Below are positions 48,659 through 59,142 of a stretch of DNA of 64,000 bases, piece after piece. The stretch is from Porodaedalea pini. Taxonomy: Eukaryota; Basidiomycota; Agaricomycetes; Hymenochaetales; Hymenochaetaceae. Position numbers and translations under genes: made by a program. Position 1 is the first letter of the stretch; each line of letters begins with the position of its first letter. The notes under the pieces are model-generated. The model was given only the letters and a program-made list of their open reading frames with translations, was not told where the DNA came from and did no database searches. Location of the stretch: contig NBAY01000007.1 of NCBI GenBank assembly GCA_002794775.1, positions 744,001 to 808,000 on the forward strand, written 5' to 3'.

Positions 48659-49038
48659 AGTAGCAGTGTGAATCAAGCAGAGCCGAGTGCGCAAGTCAAG
48701 CAGCAGCCAGCACCGCGACGAGACACGGGCCACAAATTCAACTCGGTGATGGTTATGTGATGGTCATGTGATCGTGAGCTGTTATTCTTGGCGCTTAGGA
48801 AAAACTAGGAATTGATATTAATATTGTATATCTCTTCAATTATATATATTAGATTAATATTAGATATACCTAAAGGCATGCTATAAAGCTATAAATTTTA
48901 ATACTCTTCCTGAGCAGAGATGTTCCACTTAACGTGAGTCGCAATATTAATAATGGTGCCCACTTGAATCGAGCAAAATCTCTTTACGGAAAGAAACGTC
49001 GATCTTTGGTTAGTACCGCCAAGTCCACTGTCGCGCTC
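48659..49038. promoter_or_regulatory. divergent promoter with AT-rich core
   Basis: 380 bp between the CLASP gene (-) and the kinase gene (+). 48810-48900 is very AT-rich with repeated TTAATATTA/ATATAT steps. It presumably contains both promoters. The frame upstream of the kinase ATG is open to 48934 without another ATG. Confidence 0.5.
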
Positions 49039-52000
49039 ATGGCAGCGCCGCCCCCACAGGCGAATGTTCATCAGCTCTACAAGCGCCTCGAGACGGTAGG
49101 AAAGGGAGCGTATGGTAGCGTCCATAAGGGTGTCGAGATTGCGTCGGGCAACATCGTTGCACTCAAGATCATCAACCTCGACACAGCCGACGACGACGTT
49201 GCAGACATCCAGCGCGAGGTTGCTCTACTCACACACCTTCGCGATGCGGTGAATATTACTCGATACTATGGGTGCTTTCTCGACGGGCCTCGTGTGTGGA
49301 TCGTCATGGAGTATGCACAGGGCGGCTCTGTCCGCACACTCATGAAAGCTTGCAAGAACAATATCCTGCAGGAGCGCTACATCGTCCTTGTTACCCGCGA
49401 GTTACTGCTCGCACTTTCATCTTTGCACAAGGCTGGCGTCATTCATCGTGATATAAAAGCGGCCAACGTTCTTATAACTGCAGCTGGAAAAGTCATGCTC
49501 TGCGACTTTGGCGTCTCTGCCCTCCTTGTCACCGCTCACTCCAAACGCAACACCCTCGTTGGCACTCCGTACTGGATGGCCCCCGAGGTAGCCCAGCCTG
49601 TTCCTAATTATGATACAAAGGCGGATATCTGGAGTCTTGGTATTACTATCTACGAGATGGTTACCGGGAGTCCGCCGCACTCCAACCTTGACGGACTGAA
49701 GGTTGTGCAACTCATTCCACGCTCGAAGCCGCCCCGTCTAGCAGAAAATGAAGGGAACAAAGAGCTCAGGGAATTTGTTATTTCTTGTCTTCGCGAGTCG
49801 CCGGCAGAACGCCCTTCTGCAGACGAGCTTTCGCGCACAAAATGGATCAAAGCTACCGCAAAGACACCCGTTTCCGTCCTGAAAGACCTGCTCGCTCAGT
49901 ACGAGGCATGGCAGCAAGCTGGCGGAACTCGTGCTAGTATTGCTGATCCATTACCATGGGAAGAGGAGGAGGAAGAGTGAGCACGCTGTTTAGTTAACAA
50001 AGTGTCGACGTCTGACTTTTGCTCAGAGAGATGCAGGACCGCTCAACAGGTAATGAGCAAGAGACCTGGGAGTTTGATACTGTCCGCGCCCGCTCGATGG
50101 TCGAGCCTGACCCACCGCCAGACGACACAGACACACATCGTTCTCCCCAGATTAACGCGCGTGTGCCTACATCGCTCCGTGGGCTATTCGGCGATGAGAG
50201 CAGCACTATGGCGCCCAACAACCCATTCGGCCTTCACAATGCATGGTCTCGGAGTAATACACCGACGCCACCTTTGGGTGTGCCAGCATCTAGTCAAGCT
50301 GTGCCGCAGATGCAAGCGGGTCCGAGCCGTGGGCGCCCTATGCCTAGACGAGGAGCTACTTCTGATGACCCTGCAGCGGAGGAGACGGCTCGGCACGCGA
50401 ACTTTGTGTTTCCTCCTCGCCCCGCTGCTACTGTGCGTGCCAAATCGAAACTCTCGTCTTCAGTCCCGTCTTCAGACAATGAGAGTGCTCCGTCGTCCTC
50501 GCCCGAACGGACGACACGTCTCCTACCGATGGGTCCAGGGCATGGACATGGCCGCGGCATTGGCGATGCGACTATGAACTCTACAACATTCCATACGAAG
50601 CCTCCCTCAATGAGCGATAATACTCAAGCTGGCGGAAGCACGATCCGTGCCACTCCGGGCTACCGCGAAGTACGCACGTCACGCGGCGTGCCCAATATTT
50701 CTATTCCCCCCGCAAACCTGCACGGCGGTTTGGGCATGTCCGTTGATGCTTCCGCATTGTCCGGGCTCCCTGCAACTGATGAAGTGGCGCCGCACACTGA
50801 GTCTCCCACACGTTCACGGCCTTTGTTTGGCCGAAAACGCAGCCAAAGTAGTGCAGCGACCTCAACGCCATCTTCCTCCTCTCCTGTGCGGCATCGCAAC
50901 CCTGCATTCCCACACGACTTCCACTTCCCCCCCGTCTCGGCCACCGCAAGCCTCGCTGGCCCGGTTCTACCCTTCCCTGTATTACCACCTTCGCGTGCTA
51001 GCAACTCCTCCGGTAGCGAACCCGGGCGTAGCCCTGTTGCACACCACACTACCTACTCACTCGACGCATACCGCGAGCCTTCCTCTGCAGGAACAGGAAA
51101 AAACGTTAGCGGAGGGGGATTAGACTTGCCACCTTCGATATCGCGTGTGCACAGCGCGAACGCACTCTCAGAAAGTCTACCTTCGCCGGGCCAGCAGGTC
51201 CCCCGCAGGATGAGTATAACGCGTCAGGCGAGCGTTGCTGTGATGGAATCTGTAGTACGCAGCCCCGGCACCGGAGCAAGCCCGGAACGCGCTGTAGACG
51301 CGACGCCTGTTCCAGGATTGAAGGACGTACTGAAAATCCCATCTCTGACATCCGAGATGCGGCTTGGTATGTCGGACCTGCTCCCACCCTCGCCCTCCGC
51401 AGCGTCCGCCAATCGTCGTTTTTTTGCACCAGCACCAAGCTCGCTTAGCGCGAGCATTACTCCGATGGACGCCGGCAGCACTGGGGCCGGTAGCCAGCCG
51501 TCCCCGTCTCTTGGGCAGCCGATGACAACGCGCACTGCGCCCTCTTCGCCATCTATGCCATACTCCGTCCCGTCAGCAGGAAATACCAAACCGAATGGCT
51601 TACCGTCGCCTGCAGAGCGCCAGGCGACGGATGTGTCAGTGTCGACGACCTCGTCCAGCACGACATATGCCTCTGGTTCGCATCTCACGCATTCACACTC
51701 GCATACGGCCTCATCTGCGTCAAGCATTGCTTCCGCTGTATTAGGCGCAGGTCCGCCTGTTCGTCCACTCGACTTTGTGCCACTTATGGCATCGCATGAG
51801 GCGACGCATGCCGCCCTCGCGCGCACTGTGGACGAGCTTGTCCAATGGCTGGGCATTGTTGAGTCGGGTTTAACTGCCGTCCTCGACCGTACAGTGCCTA
51901 CTGGTACATCCGCTACATCTGCGACAGATGAGACCTTCCTGGAGCAAGTACACGAGAACGAGGAGGACTACGTGGAGGATACTAGACTAGGCGAGCTCCC

Positions 52001-52226
52001 TGTGGCAAAGAGCGATATGTTGGATTTTGTAGACGATGGCGAATTAGATGCAGACGCGAATGACGACGGTGCAGTCGGAACATTCGAGCGCTTCCTTGCC
52101 AAGATGCAGAAGCACGAGGGGGACGAAGGCGAAGATGACTGGAGTAGTGACGATGGCGGCGCTGCTGAATTCACACTGGACAACATTGCACATCCTCACG
52201 AGCAGCTAGCTGCACATGTAACATAG
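49039..52226 (+). CDS. GCK/Ste20-family protein kinase (Nak1/Kic1-like)
   Basis: Exons 49039-49976 and 50027-52226 give 1045 aa. The kinase domain covers about 14-280: glycine loop G21-KGAYGSV, catalytic lysine K43 in VALKI, catalytic loop HRDIKAANVLI, DFG in LCDFGVSA, and activation-segment GTPYWMAPE. These are the hallmarks of germinal-centre (Ste20-like) kinases; the overall layout with a long non-catalytic tail fits the fungal Nak1/Kic1/Don3 group that acts upstream of NDR kinases in polarity and cell separation. That assignment is inference. The tail (about 315-1045) is Ser/Pro-rich and disordered, ending in an acidic region (about 950-1030). The start is the first in-frame ATG; upstream codons are open but lack an ATG. 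Confidence 0.92.
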
Positions 52227-52293
52227 TGACTCGCATATGTAATCTATACACATTTTAACAAGCTTTTTAATGCAATTATTCTCGGGCTGAAGG

Positions 52294-53121
52294 CTAGATA
52301 TATCCCTTCAGCAGAAGGTACTCTGCGATGATCCGCACGCTCTCGTCGACATCTACCTCACCAGTTTTAATATGAATTTCGGGCTTCACAGGCTCTTCAT
52401 ATGGGGCAGAAATGCCAGTGAAGTCTAAGAAAAACAGACTCCGTCAAGGCTGATTCAAATGTGAGAAAATGGTATAGACCTCTGATTTCACCCGCTCGGG
52501 CCTTCTTGTACAAGCCTTTCGGATCACGGGCCTCAACGACACTAAGAGGCGCGTCGACAAAGACCTCGATGAAATCAATGTTGCTCAGCGCATGCAGTGC
52601 TCGCGCCGTGTCGCGGTCAACGCGATACGGTGAAATAAATGCAGTAATGCAAATACACGCCGCATCGGCAAAGAGTTTCGCAACCTGCATGACCGGATGA
52701 ATGATGGAAGATCTAACAATGATAACGAGGATCTGCAACTTCGCCTATACGTCGTATATTCTCGTTCCGAGATTTCTCATCGAAGCCGAGGTCCTTGTTA
52801 AGCCCAAAACGTATGTTGTCCCCATCAAGCCTATATGCAAACTTTTTGAGGTGCAAGAGATGCTGCTCAAGCGCACAGGCGATGGTCGACTGTAACAATA
52901 ATATACCTGAGATTATCGTCCACGCAAATGACAGCAATCGAAACGGATCACCTTCCCGCTGGCACTGAGTCCTGTGAGCCAGATGGTGACACCTTTTTGC
53001 TGCAAGAGTTCGGCACGCTCTGAAGAATTCACCGAACCTGCACGTATCGTCCACATGAACATACTAGAATGAATGTAGGAAAAGGCGACTGACCTTTATG
53101 AAAAGTAATGTTAGTCGCCAT
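52294..53121 (-). CDS. MET14: adenylylsulfate (APS) kinase
   Basis: Exons on the minus strand are 53121-53094, 53037-52952, 52889-52740, 52684-52480 and 52424-52294, giving 199 aa, the normal length. It makes PAPS from APS and ATP in sulfate assimilation. The P-loop GLSASGKS is at residues 32-39, split by intron 2 between K38 and S39. Other family blocks are [48 protein letters not shown] and [14 protein letters not shown]. The donor of intron 3 (GTTGCA) is unusual but gives exact family sequence ([11 protein letters not shown]). The stop codon lies 67 bp from the stop of the convergent kinase gene. Confidence 0.96.
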
Positions 53122-53713
53122 CTGAACTGCCTCTTCGTCTCCGCCGTGGCACAAGTGTCAAAGAGCACTGCATGCCATGACGGTGGATGCAAAGTCAGAA
53201 ACAGGCCTAGGTAGACTGTGCAATAACGGCGTGACGATCGACGTTTCGGACTCACAAGGCGTGACAAGCGTTGCTACTATGTAGAATATCATAAAGACCT
53301 GCCATTTCCATTAATATTGCATATGCTGTTTTTAGGCTTATTCCTGCCACAGGGATCAAGAATATATTGTAATGGTTAGAGTTACAAATCTATGACTAGT
53401 CATTGGTCAGAAACTTTAGTGTATTTCTGTCCAAGTACTCGCATTACTTGTCTGGCACTAGTACTGTCTCTTTTGAATCGTTCTTCCGTGGCGACTCTGT
53501 TGTTTGTAGGATTCAATCCAAGGTGAAGGAAGATGATTCACGCGATCTCAAATGAAACATCGATGTCAAATATACAATGTATCCAGGCTCGATAGATAAC
53601 AATATTATTCCCATTCTTTCAGACCAAAGAGGAACACATAGGAAAAGTAGAAGATAGCAGATGCAGTCTGGCATCATACTAGCCAACAATCTGCTCATCG
53701 TCCCATCTCCAGA
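53122..53713. other. intergenic region
   Basis: About 590 bp between the APS kinase start and the peroxidase stop, both on the minus strand. It contains the APS kinase promoter and the peroxidase 3' region. No gene seen. Confidence 0.4.
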
Positions 53714-55139
<1,426 letters not shown>

Positions 55140-55208
55140 GGTTGTCGAGAGTACTTGAGAGACCAGTGAAGACTCCAGGAGTGCAGAACGACTGGGCTGT
55201 TGGTCGCC

Positions 55209-55216
55209 CTTTTATA
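55209..55216 (-). promoter_or_regulatory. TATA box of the peroxidase gene
   Basis: TATAAAAG on the minus strand, 70-77 bp upstream of the peroxidase ATG at 55139. Perfect match at the usual fungal distance. Confidence 0.65.
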
Positions 55217-56125
55217 CCATTCGGTGGTCAGCCAGATATACAGCAACACTAACGTGCCGGATGCTGAGCCAGGGGTTCTCGCGAGCATTCATAGATGAGA
55301 GGGTTGTTCAACCACGACCTGGCCAGTAGCAACGCAGGTTTTCGGTAACGGACAGGGTGCGCTGCCCGTGTGACGCACGAATATGCCTCAACATGTTTCC
55401 AGCCTCAAGGTACGCTCGGGACCTTGAGCAGAGAACTGCCATCCTCTCGTGAACGAGCGAAAACGTGGAAGATTGTCCAATGGCGGAACCGGTTTTTTGC
55501 GGTGCAGAAAGAAATATGATGCAAGACAGCCCACACCGACACCGTGGGCGCGGGGCCGCTGTTTCATGTCTGTTTTCCAACGACACAGAAAGAAGCGTCA
55601 CTCAAAATAGTCACTCCACTGAAGTGCATCCAGTTTGTGGTTTAGTGGGCCCGTAGCCGTCTGAAAAACAAATCATCGTTAAGTAGTGGACTTCAGAAGA
55701 AGTATTCTCAAGAACGTGATTCTCTTGAGCTGTTCGAAGCAAATCAACGGAGAGCTCGAAGCAGTGTCGTAAGTCAGAAAGTATCAAGTTCCGTGCCTGA
55801 GAGGTTACGCAAAGAAGTAAAGTGAAACTTGCCCCTTCTCAGGCTGCCCTTTTCTTGAGGGCGCTTCTCGTCTATAAACGATAAAATTTGACGACTCTAG
55901 ACTCACATGGGTATTTTCAGATCCAAACTATCTTTCGCCGGAAATCCTTCGCATCCGAGAACCTTTAGTTCATCGTGAGTCCTGTGAGATTTCCTGTGAG
56001 TCATTACCATCTGTAGACAAGATGTTTTTATAATAAACGCACAACATAAATAGATGTTGGGAGGTGATTCTACACACACCAGTGAAATCCAAATTTTGGA
56101 TACTACTGACTTGTCTGCAACCTTA
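55217..56125. other. upstream region of the peroxidase gene
   Basis: About 900 bp with no gene. A CCAAT lies at 55477-55481 on the plus strand. Manganese- or heat-responsive elements were looked for but none is clear enough to list. Confidence 0.4.
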
Positions 56126-56628
56126 GACCCTGTTTGGATCTGCCGATAAGACCCGTGATAACGCGTGATAGCGTCGTAGTGCTTAGCTACCACGTCATAA
56201 GCTAACTGGGTGTTTGGATCCACATCTCGTTCACAACTGCGTTACTGTAATTTAGTCACTCATTCACAGCTGCCGCAGTACTATACTGTATATGGCTATA
56301 AAATCTAGAACTAGTACTGACCTGCATTTCGTGCTGCTGTGGCCCAGCAATAGCAGAAACAGTCTGAACAATGGCATGGCTTTGGTGGTTGCAGTTTGCT
56401 GGAGTGCTGGAGTGTCGTGCTGTTTGTGTCTTTGACCTTGTATGTGCCAGAAAAGATCTTAGACACAGGTTGTGCATCTACCAGGATACTGACTAATCTA
56501 TGTGACATTTGTGACTGAGGAGCTAAGCACCCAGCCCGTGTGTTAGCCTTATGACGGCAAACTCTGGTTGTTAGCTATCTTAACACTACGACATTATCAC
56601 GGCCTTATTGGCGGATCCAAATAGGGCC
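56126..56628. mobile_element. Tourist/PIF-Harbinger-like MITE with TTA duplication
   Basis: The left end (56126, GACCCTGTTTGGATC) and the reverse complement of the right end (56628, GGCCCTATTTGGATC) match, and similarity continues about 60 bp inward with gaps (AAGGCCGTGATAA, GTCGTAGTG, TAGCTA). TTA flanks both sides (56123-56125 and 56629-56631), the target duplication of PIF/Harbinger elements. The 503 bp have no coding capacity. Arms differ at several sites, so the insertion is older than the mariner-like MITE. Confidence 0.8.
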
Positions 56629-56630
56629 TT

Positions 56631-56875
56631 ACAGCCTTTTTCATAAGTCCTGCGACACGTGCATGTCACGTGAAATGAGCTGCATCAGAGCCAAAGTGTC
56701 AAAAAATTAGAATGAATGCATATTTTCTCTGTGAATTCTGCACAGTACCTGCTCATTACAGCCATTTTCATAAGTCCTGCGACACATGCATGTCATGTGA
56801 AATGAGCTGCGTCAGAGCCAAAATGTCAAAAAATTAGAATGAATGCCTATTTTCTCTGTAAATTCTGCACAGTAC
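56631..56875 (+). repeat. tandem repeat, two units of about 127 bp
   Basis: Unit 1 begins at 56631 and unit 2 at 56758. Both run from ACAGCC...TTCATAAGTCCTGCG through AATTCTGCACAGTAC, with about eight differences, mostly transitions. Unit 2 is cut at 56875 by the start of an LTR. Confidence 0.88.
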
Positions 56876-57312
56876 TGTTAGGTGGGAGTCCGGGAGACGA
56901 CTCGGACTGGGCAGGCCTCAGCTGACTGTCATCTGGGACGTGCTATACTCAAGCGGGGACTCGGGACACTGTACTCAGGCTAGGTCATCACGGAAGTAAG
57001 AGGATTAATACAATATACTCTACTACAGGAGGGGGACGCGGTCTCACCTAGGTTGTCACGGAGGTAAGAGGAAAAGCAGAACAGGTGTTCAGATGCAATT
57101 CCTCTTCCTTATATATAGTGATCACCTCATGAGAACCAGTTGCCCAATTATCTAAGATTACATAAAGGAGTGGAATGGAACAAATGAAGGTCAGGTGAAC
57201 AGAGTATGGGAAATGATTGAAAAGACGATTAAATATAATGGAAAGGGGCGATTAAAATAAAGAAATGGTAAAAAGGAGAATAAAAGAAAAGGTGAAGGTT
57301 CGAGTTCATACA
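56876..57312 (-). mobile_element. 3' LTR of a Ty3/gypsy retrotransposon
   Basis: In element orientation (minus strand) the 437-bp block begins TGTATGAACTCG and ends CCCACCTAACA, so it has TG...CA ends. It directly follows a polypurine tract GAGGAGGGGGTAA (57325-57313) that lies just after the chromodomain end of pol. A TATATATA at about 57112 may be its promoter. The matching 5' LTR is not in the window. Confidence 0.75.
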
Positions 57313-57325
57313 TTACCCCCTCCTC

Positions 57326-58571
57326 AAGGTTGGGCATCCTGACCAACCAAGATTGTGGTTGTCTGGCTTGGTGTTGACAAAGAGTGGACAGAGTTGTTGG
57401 TGAGGAATGTTGAGTTTTCGAGGCACACCAGGATGTTTTTGATAGAACTCAGCGATCACCTCCTTTGCGTTCTCGCCGAAGTCTGTCTCAGGCTGCCAAG
57501 TCAGTTTGTTGTACCTGACCCACTTGACGAGGTACTGTAGTTTACCTCAGTGCAGGCATGAGTCGATGACCTCCTCGACCTCATACTCTTCCTCATTGTC
57601 GATGATTTCCGGTGGTGGTGGTGGTGGCTGCCTTTGGCTCTCGAAGGATGGCTTGACTGCAGGTTTTAACAGGGCCTCGTTGAAGATGAGATGGACCTTT
57701 TTCCATTGTTTTGGGAGCTTGAGCTTATACGCGCTTGCTCCAACTTTGTCTACGACATCGAAAGGACCATACAACTTGTCAGCAAATTTCTTCATTGACA
57801 AGTCTGTGCTGATGTTTCGCCCATCAAGGAAGACTTTGTCTCCAGCCTTATACTTCACTGAAGCTCCTGCCATCCAGTCATGGTAGTGCTTCATGTCCTC
57901 TGCTGCCTTGACCAGATTGTCCTTCGCAATGCAATGAGTCTCCTTGATGTGCTTCGCAAATTCTTCTGCTGACATGTTAGGAGACGAGGTTCACGTCGTG
58001 TCAAAGCTCAAGGGATGATGTCTGGTATTTGCATAGAAGGGGGACATTTTTGTTGCTGAGTGTTTGCAGTTGTTGTATGCAAACTCTGTGAGGGGGAGCC
58101 AGTCCTTCCAGTCCAATTGCCGATAGTTAACAAAGAGCCAAAGGTACTGTTCAAGCTCTTGGTTAACGTGTTCCGTTTGACCGTCCGTCTGTGGGTAGTA
58201 CGCCGTTGATGGGTTGCCTTCGATGTGCAGGAGTTTGTACAGCTCCTTCATCATTGATGCATCAAACTGTGTGCCTTGGTCATGGATAATCTTCTTCAGC
58301 AGGCTGTGCAGTCGAAAGATGCAATCTCAGTACAGCTGGGCCATGCCTTCAGCTGAGAGCTTCATTGTCATTGGGATCACGTGTATCTGCTTTGAGAACC
58401 TGTCCACGAAGACACAGATAGCATTGTGCCCTTTCAAGTCTGGAGGCTCTCCAATGAGATCTACCGTGACAATCTCCCAAGGTCCTTCAGGAACCACGTT
58501 TGGATGTAGCAGCCTTGACCTTGATGTCCTTAGAGCTTTCGTCCACTGACAATGGTCACATCCTCGGACAT
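57326..58571 (-). pseudogene. decayed Ty3/gypsy integrase and chromodomain
   Basis: Reading on the minus strand from 58571: the zinc-finger end GCDHCQWTKALRTS, the integrase core with its three acidic residues (D in VTVDLIGEPP, D in IHDQGTQF, E in GQTEHVNQELEQYL), the C-terminal domain (WMAGASVKYKAGDKVFLDGR, KLYGPFDVVDKVG) and a chromodomain (LQYLVKWVRYNKLTWQPE, ENAKEVIAEFYQKHP). The frame is interrupted by TGA at 58327-58329 (LY-stop-DCIFRL) and at 57547-57549 (just before KLQYLVKW), both at arginine positions in relatives. The 5' part (gag, protease, reverse transcriptase) is absent to the left of the insertion at 58572. Confidence 0.88.
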
Positions 58572-58868
58572 TGTAGATCCTGTGTATGGCTTGTTTAGGA
58601 TCGGTAGTTCGTTTGGGGACGTGTTTCCGTTGAGTCTTGCAGTAAATATATGCTCGGTATGAGCGCGGGAAAAATCTCGGTACATGCCGGTACGCGTTGG
58701 TACGTGTTGGTACGCATCAATATTGTAAGGTGCTCTGGACCCGATGTGAGTGCCGGTACAGAGCTGGAACAAGCGAGATATAAACTCCGGTACGAGACAA
58801 TAGCAATAGCAGAAACGAGAATGAGAATGAGACAAGAGATGAGACTGAAGACGAGGTTGCCACGAAAC
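58572..58868 (-). repeat. 3' LTR of the nested element (minimum extent)
   Basis: Matches 63704-64000 with a handful of differences, nearly all C/T or G/A. The left border TGTAGATCC is exact in both copies. The right border is unknown because the other copy is cut by the window end. The LTR itself carries several GGTACG blocks (about 58670-58725). Confidence 0.88.
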
Positions 58869-59142
58869 TAACTGTTGTGGAGACTAACTGCACGCATGGA
58901 AGCTGCCCTATCTGAGGGGAACTCTGTGGTAGTATTTCCTCCCTTTGCTACCTATGACAGGGAAGTCCCTAAATACAAGGTGCAAGAGATCTATCTACAG
59001 GAAAATTATTCCAAAGTGAGTATAATGTGCATACCGGGTGAAACATAGAGCATCGGAGAGAAAACATTCGGAATGTAAGAGAAACATAGAAATTCAAAAG
59101 AAAACCTGTCCATGTGACAACTTCCCCATTTGCATCAGTCCA

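Noticed and set aside
50660..51856. Long minus-strand frames opposite the kinase tail
   Set aside because: They mirror the Ser/Pro-rich, GC-biased codons of the sense strand; shadows of a real gene.
57290..57312. GGTTCGAGTTC resembling a tRNA B box
   Set aside because: No A box, acceptor stem or cloverleaf upstream; the bases belong to the LTR terminus.
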